Shown: positions 16,116 through 26,061 of the stretch, one piece after another
How the letters are laid out: the number at the start of each line of letters is the position of its first letter
Position numbering within the stretch: the stretch's first letter is position 1
Assembly (NCBI GenBank): GCA_041687675.1
Contig: JAWLBM010000056.1
Location: 1-26,061 of the forward strand
DNA length: 26,061 nucleotides
From: JAWLBM01 sp041687675
Lineage (GTDB): Bacteria > Pseudomonadota > Alphaproteobacteria > Rhizobiales > Pleomorphomonadaceae
Direction: 5' to 3'
The notes under the pieces: model-generated
The model's input: the letters and a program-made list of their open reading frames with translations, nothing else
Told to the model about the DNA's origin: nothing
The model's database searches: none
Made by a program: the position numbers and the translations under genes

Positions 16116-16718
16116 ATGGAACGGCGGCTCATTGGCGAATACGCGGCGATCCACAGCCGCACGCGCTACGGCGCCACGGGCGATAAGGTGCTGCCGTACC
16201 TGCTGCCGCATGCGCTGGCGCTGAGGCCGGCCTCGCTCGTCGACTACGGCTGCGGGCAGAGCCGGCTCGCGGACATCCTCGCGGCGAAGGCCGGAATCGC
16301 GACCGTGCGCCGCTACGATCCGGCCATTCCCGACCTCGCCGAGCCGCCGGCTGAGCCTTTCGACCTGCTGATCAACGTCGACGTCCTCGAGCACGTGCCC
16401 GACGACGAACTCGACGCGGTGATGGCCGAAATGGCAGCCATGGCGCGGCACGCCCTGATCGTCATCGACACCCGGCCGGCGAAGCTAATCCTCAGTGACG
16501 GACGGAACGCCCATGTCTCGCTGCACGACGGGCCGACCTGGGCCAAGCGCCTCGCCCGGCACTGGCCGGCGGTGAAGCCGATCCCGATCCTTCGGAAAGG
16601 CAGGGTCGCGTTCAAGACCTTCGACGCCGGCCTGCCAGCCGTTGTCGGCGCCGCCATCACGACGCGCGAGGTGCTTGCTAGGAAGCTGGGGCGGTTACTT
16701 CCCCGCGCGGGGCGATGA
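16116..16718 (+). CDS. Class I SAM-dependent methyltransferase
   Basis: This 200-residue protein has a SAM-binding site (LVDYGCGQSRLADILA, about residues 41-56), an acidic strand end in RRYDPAIPDL, and the common FDLLINVDVLEHVPDDEL segment of Methyltransf_11/23 proteins. The substrate is not evident from the sequence. Its stop overlaps the start of the next gene (ATGA), so translation is probably coupled with the ELM1-family protein. The surrounding LPS gene lpsB suggests a role in glycan or lipid modification, but that is inference. The ribosome-binding site is weak. Confidence 0.85.
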   Translation: MERRLIGEYAAIHSRTRYGATGDKVLPYLLPHALALRPASLVDYGCGQSRLADILAAKAGIATVRRYDPAIPDLAEPPAEPFDLLINVDVLEHVPDDELDAVMAEMAAMARHALIVIDTRPAKLILSDGRNAHVSLHDGPTWAKRLARHWPAVKPIPILRKGRVAFKTFDAGLPAVVGAAITTREVLARKLGRLLPRAGR

Positions 16719-17764
16719 ACCAGCCCGCGGACCGCGGCAGCGGCACGCTCCGAGTCCTGCTGCTGCGGGACCGCAAGCCAGGTCACTTTCACCAGGTCGA
16801 GGGTCTGGGGCGCATCATAGCCGGGATGGCACCGGCCACGCTCGACCGGTTCGACGTTCGCCCCGCCTGGTACGCGCATTCGAAAACCCGCCAATGGCTG
16901 CTTCGTCGCCGCGGCGACCCCGCGCGACTGGCGAGATTCCTGTATGGCCCGGCAATCCTGGACCTCGCGGCGGCGGACGTGATCGTCGGTTCGGGACGGC
17001 CGACCATCGCCGCCGGCATCCTGCTGGCTGAGCGGTTCCGCGGAAAATTCGTCTACTCGGGATGGCCGAGCGGGTTCGACCGATCCCGCATTCATCTGAT
17101 CCTCGCCAACTCGCCCCGCCTCATGGGGGAGCCGAATACCGTCTGGACACCCGTGCCGAGCCTTGTGGACCGTTGCAACCTGCCCGCCCCACGCCCGCTC
17201 CGCCGGGTGGAAGATCTCGCCGGCGCAGACATGGCCCTAATGATCGGCGGCGACTCGCATGGCCACAGCTTCAGCCACGGCGAGTGGAGGTCTCTGGCGA
17301 GCTTTCTCGAAGCGAGCGCGGCGGCGCTGAAAGTCCGCTGGCGCGTATCGACCTCCCGCCGGTCTCCTGATTTCCTGCGGCCGCTGCTCGCCGACCTCGC
17401 CGCCCGCGGGGTGATCGAGGAGTTTCTCGACTATCGGACGGCCGGCCCCGGCTCCGGCAACCGGCTGTTCGCCGCCGACGCGGTGGTCGTCACCGAGGAC
17501 TCGCTGTCGATGCTCTCCGAAGGGCTCGCCGCCGGTCGGCCGGTGGTGGCGCTGAAGCCTGCAAAGGTGGAGGATTCGTCGGCCAACGAGGTCGTCGCGG
17601 GCCACGCCGGCCAGGGCTGGCTGGCGGTGCTGCCGTTGCGCAGCATGACCCCCGAGCGCTTCGCCAGCCACCTCCTGGCCCTGCGCGTGCCCGAACGACC
17701 GGTGCGCGAAGTGTTCGAGGCCGCCCTGGCGCCGCTTCTCACCGGCCCCGGCGATCGCAGATGA
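16715..17764 (+). CDS. ELM1/GtrOC1-family putative glycosyltransferase
   Basis: This 349-residue protein matches my recollection of the family named after plant mitochondrial-fission protein ELM1 (DUF1022). In bacteria it is annotated as a nucleoside-diphosphate-sugar epimerase-like or glycosyltransferase-like protein near LPS genes. Typical pieces are LLRDRKPGHFHQVEGL at the N-terminus, GSGRPTIAAGILLA, MIGGDSHGHSF in the middle and VVTEDSLSMLSEGLAAGRPVVAL near the C-terminus, the last resembling the nucleotide-sugar site of GT-B enzymes. It is translationally coupled to the methyltransferase upstream and overlaps lpsB tail-to-tail by 26 bases. A role in envelope glycan synthesis is plausible. 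Confidence 0.85.
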   Translation: MNQPADRGSGTLRVLLLRDRKPGHFHQVEGLGRIIAGMAPATLDRFDVRPAWYAHSKTRQWLLRRRGDPARLARFLYGPAILDLAAADVIVGSGRPTIAAGILLAERFRGKFVYSGWPSGFDRSRIHLILANSPRLMGEPNTVWTPVPSLVDRCNLPAPRPLRRVEDLAGADMALMIGGDSHGHSFSHGEWRSLASFLEASAAALKVRWRVSTSRRSPDFLRPLLADLAARGVIEEFLDYRTAGPGSGNRLFAADAVVVTEDSLSMLSEGLAAGRPVVALKPAKVEDSSANEVVAGHAGQGWLAVLPLRSMTPERFASHLLALRVPERPVREVFEAALAPLLTGPGDRR

Positions 17765-18815
17765 GCCGGGCATAAACCGCCTCGATCCGACGTGCCTCCC
17801 GCTCGACCGAGAACGCCTCCTCCACCCTGTCGCGGCCGGCCCGGCCGATCGCCTCCCGCTCCGCAGGCGATAGATCCATCGCCGCAGCCATCGCGGCGGA
17901 CAGGCCGGCGGCGTCGCCGGGACGCACCAGCCAGCCCGTCTCGCCGTCCACGACGAGGTGGGCGTGGGCCCCGGCCCTGCTGGCGACGACGGGAGTCGCG
18001 CTCGCCATCGCCTCCAGCGGCACGAGGCCAAATCCCTCGTGACGCGGCGGAGCGACGACCAGCGACAGCGCGCGATACCAGACCGGTATCTCCTCGATCG
18101 GCCGCTCGCCGAGGAACAGCACCCGGTCCGCGATCCCCGCCTCCGCAAGCGAGCCCTTCAGCCGGGCGACGAAGGCGGCATCCTCGGGCTTAGCGAGGCC
18201 GATCACCACGCCGGTCCAGTCCGGCCGACCGGGCAGCGTCGAAATCAGTCCCTCGACCAACAGGTCGGTCCCCTTCTGCGGCCGGACGCGGCCGAAGATG
18301 CCGATTCCGAAGCGGCCAGGCAGGCCGCGTCCGGCCCAAGCAACGTCGCGATCCTTTGCCGGATGGAACGTGGCGGTGTCGACGCCGTGCAGGCTGACCA
18401 CCGCGGGCACGTCGAGGAACGCGGCGGCCTCCGGGGAGGTGGCGATCACCGCATCCATCCGGCGCAGAAGAAAACGGGTGAAGCGGGTGTGGCGACGCTG
18501 CGCCGCCGAGGTGAACACCAGCGCCCATGGCTGCCTCAGGACGCGTGCGAGCACGACCCCGGCCGCCATCTCGATGTTCCGGCGGGCATGCCAGATCCGA
18601 CGGCGACGGCCAGCGAGCGGGCGCCAGCCGCCGACGAGCACATCGCGCCAGCGGATTCGCGGGAAATCTTCCGGGATATGCGCGCCGAGAGCCGCGATCC
18701 GGATCCGCCGCGCATGCTCCGGCACGAGGGCGATCACGGTGGAGGTCACTCCAGAAAACCGGCGGTTCAGGCTCGGAGCGACGACTTCGACCTCCTGGAT
18801 GTCGACGAGGGGCAT
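17739..18815 (-). CDS. lpsB: LPS core glycosyltransferase LpsB (GT family 4)
   Basis: This 358-residue GT-B glycosyltransferase adds a sugar (mannose in the rhizobial LpcC/LpsB enzymes) to the inner core of lipopolysaccharide on the cytoplasmic face of the membrane. Diagnostic stretches for this subfamily are FSGVTSTVIALVPEH, WHARRNIEMAAGV, FTSAAQRRHTRFTRFLLRRMDAVIATS, FGRVRPQKGTDLLVEG and the nucleotide-sugar-binding PPRHEGFGLVPLEAMAS (E-x7-E motif). It begins 28 bases after greA and is probably co-transcribed with it, the arrangement I recall from S. meliloti. Its 3' end overlaps the ELM1 gene. Confidence 0.88.
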   Translation of the reverse strand: MPLVDIQEVEVVAPSLNRRFSGVTSTVIALVPEHARRIRIAALGAHIPEDFPRIRWRDVLVGGWRPLAGRRRRIWHARRNIEMAAGVVLARVLRQPWALVFTSAAQRRHTRFTRFLLRRMDAVIATSPEAAAFLDVPAVVSLHGVDTATFHPAKDRDVAWAGRGLPGRFGIGIFGRVRPQKGTDLLVEGLISTLPGRPDWTGVVIGLAKPEDAAFVARLKGSLAEAGIADRVLFLGERPIEEIPVWYRALSLVVAPPRHEGFGLVPLEAMASATPVVASRAGAHAHLVVDGETGWLVRPGDAAGLSAAMAAAMDLSPAEREAIGRAGRDRVEEAFSVEREARRIEAVYARLICDRRGR

Positions 18816-18843
18816 GGAGGCGTCTTCCCCCGCTCCGGTCCGC

Positions 18844-19317
18844 TCACCGGAACGCCACCTCCAGCACCTCGTAGGCGCGGGCGCCGCCCGGGGCGGCCAC
18901 CTCGACGCTGTCGCCGACCGACTTGCCGATCAGCGCGCGGGCGATCGGCGAGGAGATCGAGATCCGGCCCGACTTCACGTCCGCCTCGGCGTCGCCGACG
19001 ATCTGGTAGGTCTTCTCCTCGTCGGTGTCCTCGTCGACGAGCTTCACCGTGGCGCCGAACTTGATGGTCTTGCCGGTCAGCTTGGAGACGTCGATCACCT
19101 CGGCGCGGCTGAGCATGTCCTCCAGCTCGGAGATCCGGCCCTCGTTCAGGCTCTGCTGCTCCTTGGCCGCGTGGTACTCGGCGTTCTCCGACAGATCGCC
19201 ATGAGCCCGGGCCTCGGAGATCGACGCGATGATGCGCGGCCGCTCCTCGGTCTTGCGGCGCTGCAGCTCGGTCTCGAGAGCCGCGTATCCGATGGCGGTC
19301 ATCGGGATCTTGTCCAT
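18844..19317 (-). CDS. greA: Transcription elongation factor GreA
   Basis: GreA rescues backtracked RNA polymerase by inserting its coiled coil into the secondary channel and stimulating transcript cleavage. The 157 residues show the N-terminal coiled coil (about 10-75, with the acidic tip around HGDLSENAEYHAAKE) and the C-terminal FKBP-like domain (ISISSPIARALIGKSVGDSVEVAAPGG). Length is normal. A GC-rich hairpin followed by ATTTTA lies 31 bases before the start (19348-19375). lpsB follows 28 bases downstream. Confidence 0.97.
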   Translation of the reverse strand: MDKIPMTAIGYAALETELQRRKTEERPRIIASISEARAHGDLSENAEYHAAKEQQSLNEGRISELEDMLSRAEVIDVSKLTGKTIKFGATVKLVDEDTDEEKTYQIVGDAEADVKSGRISISSPIARALIGKSVGDSVEVAAPGGARAYEVLEVAFR

Positions 19318-19347
19318 CGCTCAATCAGCCTTTCGCATAAAATCAGA

Positions 19348-19375
19348 GCACCCGCCGCCGTAGGGCGTCGGGCGC
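19348..19375 (-). terminator. Hairpin between carB and greA (carB terminator or greA leader attenuator)
   Basis: Twelve-base arms 19375-19364 and 19359-19348 pair at ten positions around a four-base loop, followed on the minus strand by TCTGATTTTATG. It is 126 bases past the carB stop and 31 before greA. A possible -10 (CAATAT, 19383-19378) directly precedes it. It could terminate carB, or form at the 5' end of the greA mRNA; in E. coli early termination in the greA leader yields the GraL RNA. Confidence 0.5.
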
Positions 19376-19500
19376 CGATATTGTTCCTCTTTGTCTCGGT
19401 CACAGGCGGAACGCCCGTCCGATCCGGGGATCGCGCGACGACGCCGAAGAGGCGGGCCCGGGGTCTCCGGGCGCCTCCGGCACCGTCCCTGGCCGCGCGG

Positions 19501-22998
<3,498 letters not shown>

Positions 22999-23093
22999 CG
23001 CTCGCTCGCGCTGGCTCGCGGCCGCGGATCCGGGGGGATCGGGCCACGGCGGAAAGGGTCGGACGTGTCAAGGATCAGACGTCGGCCGGGCGG

Positions 23094-23128
23094 CTTATAG
23101 GGCAAAAGACCGGGGGTGCAAACCCCGG
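23094..23128 (-). promoter_or_regulatory. Candidate carB promoter with overlapping inverted repeat
   Basis: On the minus strand, TTTGCA (23122-23117) and TATAAG (23099-23094) are exactly 17 bases apart. An inverted repeat CCGGGG/CCCCGG (23110-23115 and 23123-23128) straddles the -35 element and could be a regulator site. The start point would be near 23087, with a leader of about 90 bases. The rest of the 318-base gap to 23316 holds no gene, and no clear promoter for the peptidase gene. Confidence 0.5.
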
Positions 23129-23316
23129 CGGGAGGTCGCAGTGACGTCGCAGTTGGGTCGAGCCAGCGCCCGCCCCGCCCATCGCCGACGACTCCCCTCC
23201 CCGGCGGGATCGCGTGGAGCCTTCGGCCCGTCTCTGAATTTATGCAGGAACGTGAGAAGATTGCTCTCGGCCCTGGGGCTTTCCCGCGGGCGGGATGCCG
23301 GACGGGAGGTTCGCCG

Positions 23317-24219
23317 ATGCGCTGGAGAGGTCGACGCCAGAGCTCGAACGTGCAGGATCGCCGGGGCGCCGGCGGCTTCGGCGGCGGGCGGATGCGGATC
23401 CCGATCGGCGCCGGCGGGCGCGGGCCGATCCGCGCGGGCGGCGGCGGGATCGGCCTCCTCGTCGCCGTCCTGATCATCGGCTGGATGCTCGGGATCAACC
23501 CGCTGGCGCTGCTCGAGGGCGGCCTCGGCGACCCGCAGGCGGTGTCTGTCGGCGAGCGGGCGCCCCGGCCGGCGGCCGAGGAGGAGATGGCCGCCTTCGT
23601 GCGCACCGTCCTGGCCGAGACCGAGGACAGCTGGAACGCCGTCTTCGCCGCCGAGGGGGAGGACTACCCGGAGCCGACGCTGGTCCTCTTCACCGGCCAG
23701 GCGCAGTCCGCCTGCGGCTTCGCCAGCGCGGCGAGCGGCCCCTTCTACTGCCCCTCGGATTCGAGCGTCTACATCGACCTCGCCTTCTACGACGAGCTGC
23801 GCCGCCGCTTCGGCGCGCCGGGCGACTTCGCCCAGGCCTATGTCGTCGCCCACGAGGTGGGGCACCACGTCCAGAACGTCCTCGGCGTGCTGCCGGAGTT
23901 CAACCGCCGCCGCCAGGCGATGGCGCCCGCCGAGGCCAACGCCCTGTCGGTCCGGGTGGAGCTCCAGGCCGACTGCTTCGCCGGCGTCTGGGCGGCCCAC
24001 GCCGAGGGCAAGGGATTGCTGGAGGCGGGCGACCTCGACGAGGCGCTGAACGCGGCGACCCAGATCGGCGACGACACCATCCAGCGGCGGACGCAGGGCC
24101 AGGTGGTGCCGGAGAGCTTCAACCACGGGACGTCCGAGCAGCGGCGCCGCTGGTTCCGGCGCGGCTTCGAGGAAGGCCGGGCGAGCGCCTGCGACACCTT
24201 CAGCCCGGCTGAGCCGTGA
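23317..24219 (+). CDS. Neutral zinc metallopeptidase (YpfJ family)
   Basis: This 300-residue membrane-anchored protein has a glycine/arginine-rich cytoplasmic N-terminus, one membrane segment (about residues 45-66) and an external catalytic domain. The zinc site is HEVGH at 179-183 (AHEVGHHVQN), with the likely third ligand E215 in VELQADCFAG. This is the Zn_peptidase/YpfJ family, whose substrates are unknown. The start at 23317 follows GGGAGG at ideal spacing; the frame is open upstream but without a good start. Its 3' end overlaps the XRE gene by 20 bases. Confidence 0.93.
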   Translation: MRWRGRRQSSNVQDRRGAGGFGGGRMRIPIGAGGRGPIRAGGGGIGLLVAVLIIGWMLGINPLALLEGGLGDPQAVSVGERAPRPAAEEEMAAFVRTVLAETEDSWNAVFAAEGEDYPEPTLVLFTGQAQSACGFASAASGPFYCPSDSSVYIDLAFYDELRRRFGAPGDFAQAYVVAHEVGHHVQNVLGVLPEFNRRRQAMAPAEANALSVRVELQADCFAGVWAAHAEGKGLLEAGDLDEALNAATQIGDDTIQRRTQGQVVPESFNHGTSEQRRRWFRRGFEEGRASACDTFSPAEP

Positions 24220-24496
24220 CCTCGGCCGGCTCTCGCTCGGCCGCCCGGACAGGGACCGAGCCGTCGAAGTCCACGACGCCCTGGCTGAGCGCATAGCAGG
24301 CGAGCCGCACCGAGAGCGGCACCTCGACGGGACGCCCGCCGCGCTCGCCGGTCTCGTAGTACTGGACGATGCGCCGCTTCAGGCCGAGCCGGGCCGCGGC
24401 CTCGGCCTGGGTGAGGCCTGTGCCCTTGCGCCACGCCCGGAATGCGGCGGCGCTCATCACCGGCGGGGTGGACGGGGCGTCCACGGTCCAAGGCAT
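24200..24496 (-). CDS. XRE-family helix-turn-helix protein
   Basis: This small protein of 98 residues carries one Cro/C1-type helix-turn-helix (about residues 18-52: AFRAWRKGTGLTQAEAAARLGLKRRIVQYYETGER). An acidic tail follows, without another domain. The start at 24496 has a poor ribosome-binding site; 24457 (MSAAAF) is an alternative that keeps the DNA-binding domain. It lies 84 bases downstream of carA in the same direction and overlaps the metallopeptidase gene tail-to-tail. Its target is unknown. Confidence 0.8.
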   Translation of the reverse strand: MPWTVDAPSTPPVMSAAAFRAWRKGTGLTQAEAAARLGLKRRIVQYYETGERGGRPVEVPLSVRLACYALSQGVVDFDGSVPVRAAEREPAEVTAQPG

Positions 24497-24580
24497 CCTG
24501 GTTCGCCACTTCGAAGGCTGTCGGATGTGTCGAGTTCGATCCTTGCCTTTCCGAAGGACCTTAGCAAGGGGCAGCCATCC

Positions 24581-25783
24581 TCACGCCGCGCCGCGCTCGG
24601 CGAGCGGGTCCTCGCCCCGGCGCTGGCGAATGAGGTTGACGAAGCGGGTGAAGAGATAGTGGCTGTCCTGCGGGCCGGGCGAGGCCTCGGGGTGGTACTG
24701 CACGGAGAAGGCCGGCCGGTCCTTCAGGCGCAGGCCGCAGTTCGAGCCGTCGAACAGCGAGACGTGGGTCTGCTCCACCCTCTCCGGCAGGCTGTCGGCG
24801 TCCACCGCGAAGCCGTGGTTCATCGAGGTGATCTCGACCTTGCCGGTGGTGAAGTCCTTCACCGGGTGGTTCGCGCCGTGGTGGCCCTGGTGCATCTTCC
24901 TGGTCCGGCCGCCGACCGCGAGGCCGAGCATCTGGTGGCCGAGGCAGATGCCGAAGGTGGGGATGCCACGCTCCACCACCTCCCGGATCACCGGCACGGC
25001 GTACTCCCCCGTCGCCGCCGGATCGCCGGGGCCGTTGGAGATGAACACCCCGTCCGGCTCCTGGGCGAGCACGTCCTCGGCGGTCGCGGTCGCCGGCAGC
25101 ACCACCACCTCGCAGCCGAGGTCGGCGAGCAGCCTGAGGATGTTGCGCTTCACCCCGAAGTCCAGCGCGACCACCCTGTAGCGCGTGCCGTCCTGCTGGC
25201 CGTAGCCGTCGCCGAGGTGCCAGGCGGTCTCGTTCCAGCGAAAGCTCTGGCCGCTGGTGACCTCCCTCGCGAGGTCGAGGTTCTCCAGCCCGCCCCAGGC
25301 GGCCGCCTGCCGCTTCAGCGCCTCGACGTCGAAGCGGCCGGAGGGCTCGTGGGCGATCACGGCGTTGGGCATGCCCTTCTCGCGGATGAGCGAGGTGAGC
25401 GCCCGGGTGTCCACCCCGGCGATGCCGACGATGCCGCGGGCGGCGAGCCAGGTGGAGAAGTGGCGGCTCGCCCGCCAGTTGGACGGCTCGGTCACGTCGG
25501 CGCGCAGCACCGCGCCGCGCACGCCCGAGGACGAGGCCATGTTGACGGTCTCGATGTCCTCGTCGTTGACGCCGACATTGCCGATGTGCGGGAATGTGAA
25601 GGTGATGATCTGCCCGGCGTAGGAGGGATCGGTGAGGATCTCCTCGTAGCCGGTCATCGCCGTGTTGAAGCAGACCTCGCCGACCGCCGATCCGGTCGCG
25701 CCGAGGCCCTGCCCCTCGATGACGGTGCCGTCCGCCAGCACCAAAAGGGCGGTCGCGGTCGGTTCGGTCCAGGCGTCGGTCAT
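24581..25783 (-). CDS. carA: Carbamoyl-phosphate synthase small subunit
   Basis: CarA is the glutaminase that hydrolyses glutamine and channels ammonia to CarB. At 400 residues the length is usual. The N-terminal CarA-specific domain (TGYEEILTDPSYAGQIITFTFPHIGNVGVN) is followed by a class I glutamine amidotransferase domain with nucleophile C280 in FGICLGHQMLGLA, and the catalytic histidine and glutamate in VQYHPEASPGPQDS. GGA about eight bases upstream supports the start. The gene is transcribed towards the XRE gene and away from carB, which lies about 1.6 kb further on. Confidence 0.98.
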   Translation of the reverse strand: MTDAWTEPTATALLVLADGTVIEGQGLGATGSAVGEVCFNTAMTGYEEILTDPSYAGQIITFTFPHIGNVGVNDEDIETVNMASSSGVRGAVLRADVTEPSNWRASRHFSTWLAARGIVGIAGVDTRALTSLIREKGMPNAVIAHEPSGRFDVEALKRQAAAWGGLENLDLAREVTSGQSFRWNETAWHLGDGYGQQDGTRYRVVALDFGVKRNILRLLADLGCEVVVLPATATAEDVLAQEPDGVFISNGPGDPAATGEYAVPVIREVVERGIPTFGICLGHQMLGLAVGGRTRKMHQGHHGANHPVKDFTTGKVEITSMNHGFAVDADSLPERVEQTHVSLFDGSNCGLRLKDRPAFSVQYHPEASPGPQDSHYLFTRFVNLIRQRRGEDPLAERGAA

Positions 25784-25880
25784 GGGTCGGTCCTCGAGGG
25801 GCCCGGCGGCGCGGTGAAACCGGCGCGCGGGCTGCGGCGTTGGTGCGGATCGCGGGCGGACTTGGAGGCGCGCGCATGCG

Positions 25881-25897
25881 CCGGCCCCGCAGGCCGG
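25881..25897 (-). promoter_or_regulatory. Hairpin in the carA leader
   Basis: CCGGCC (25881-25886) and GGCCGG (25892-25897) pair around a five-base loop, about ten bases into the predicted carA transcript. It may stabilise or regulate the roughly 125-base leader. I see no leader peptide or T run that would point to classical attenuation. Confidence 0.3.
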
Positions 25898-25914
25898 TCT
25901 TTTCGCGGAGGCGG

Positions 25915-25943
25915 ACGATAGGCCAAGCGCCGACGGCCGTCAA
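25915..25943 (-). promoter_or_regulatory. Candidate carA promoter
   Basis: On the minus strand, TTGACG (25943-25938) and TATCGT (25920-25915) are 17 bases apart, one of the best promoter matches in the window. Its -35 lies only 19 bases from the edge of the terminal repeat, so the core promoter survives but upstream control sites would be cut off if the repeat is an inserted element. Confidence 0.6.
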
Positions 25944-25962
25944 CCGCTGGGATGCAAATAAT

Positions 25963-26059
25963 CAGGGCTATCGCATTTGGCCGAGGATGGATCGTGCGAA
26001 GTCATCGGACCATCCCGAGCGCTTTCGTTTTCGTCGGATGGAGATGCCTGGCCTGGCGG
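25963..26059 (+). mobile_element. Probable insertion-sequence end (right copy of inverted repeat)
   Basis: This is the reverse complement of 1-97, with the edge at CAGGG (25963). Reading outward, an ATG at 25987 opens a frame beginning MDRAKSSDHPERFRFRRMEM that runs to the window end; it could be the start of a transposase, but I do not recognise it. GAGG sits only one base before this ATG. The two extra bases 26060-26061 lie beyond the overlap with the left copy. Confidence 0.6.
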
Positions 26060-26061
26060 TG

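Overview
The window looks like a stretch of chromosome from a high-GC alphaproteobacterium, most likely Hyphomicrobiales (Rhizobiales). Three things suggest this: strong G/C bias at third codon positions, a UvrB and a CarB with the long forms typical of that group, and a trxB-lysR / lrp / LPS-glycosyltransferase / greA / carB neighbourhood that I recall from the Sinorhizobium meliloti lps core region. Genus cannot be named from the sequence alone.

Layout. Positions 1-97 and 25963-26059 are perfect inverted copies of one sequence whose inner edge reads CAGGG. This is probably the same end of an insertion sequence sitting just upstream of uvrB on the left and of carA on the right. Then come uvrB, a cold-shock gene, a pair of palindromic (BIME-like) repeats, and a leftward group of DUF1499 protein, PQQ-type sugar dehydrogenase and a small membrane protein. 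Next are aspartate aminotransferase (aatA) with a strong 3' hairpin and a leftward deoR-MFS operon with a phased-repeat operator in its promoter. Rightward msrP follows, ending in a textbook terminator.

A lower-GC islet (about 10.87-12.48 kb) follows msrP. It holds a SAM methyltransferase whose natural 5' end carries an in-frame TAG, and an unrecognised 387-residue protein whose base composition changes partway along. The 533-bp gap after it is the most interesting part of the window. On the minus strand it has what looks like a complete small-RNA gene: promoter, a hairpin presenting CUUUCCUCCC (anti-Shine-Dalgarno) in its loop, a three-way junction, and an intrinsic terminator with seven U. 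Upstream of it lie a 19-bp dyad and a 49-bp tandem repeat.

The right half is housekeeping and envelope: lysR and trxB (leftward), lrp (rightward), a small methyltransferase and an ELM1-family protein (rightward, overlapping start/stop), lpsB and greA (leftward), carB (leftward), a YpfJ-type zinc metallopeptidase (rightward), an XRE regulator and carA (both leftward). CarA and CarB are the two subunits of carbamoyl-phosphate synthetase but are encoded separately, each with its own candidate promoter. LpsB, the ELM1 protein and perhaps the methyltransferase plausibly act on the lipopolysaccharide core or cell envelope. TrxB, MsrP and UvrB cover redox and DNA repair. I found no tRNA, rRNA, CRISPR array or prophage.
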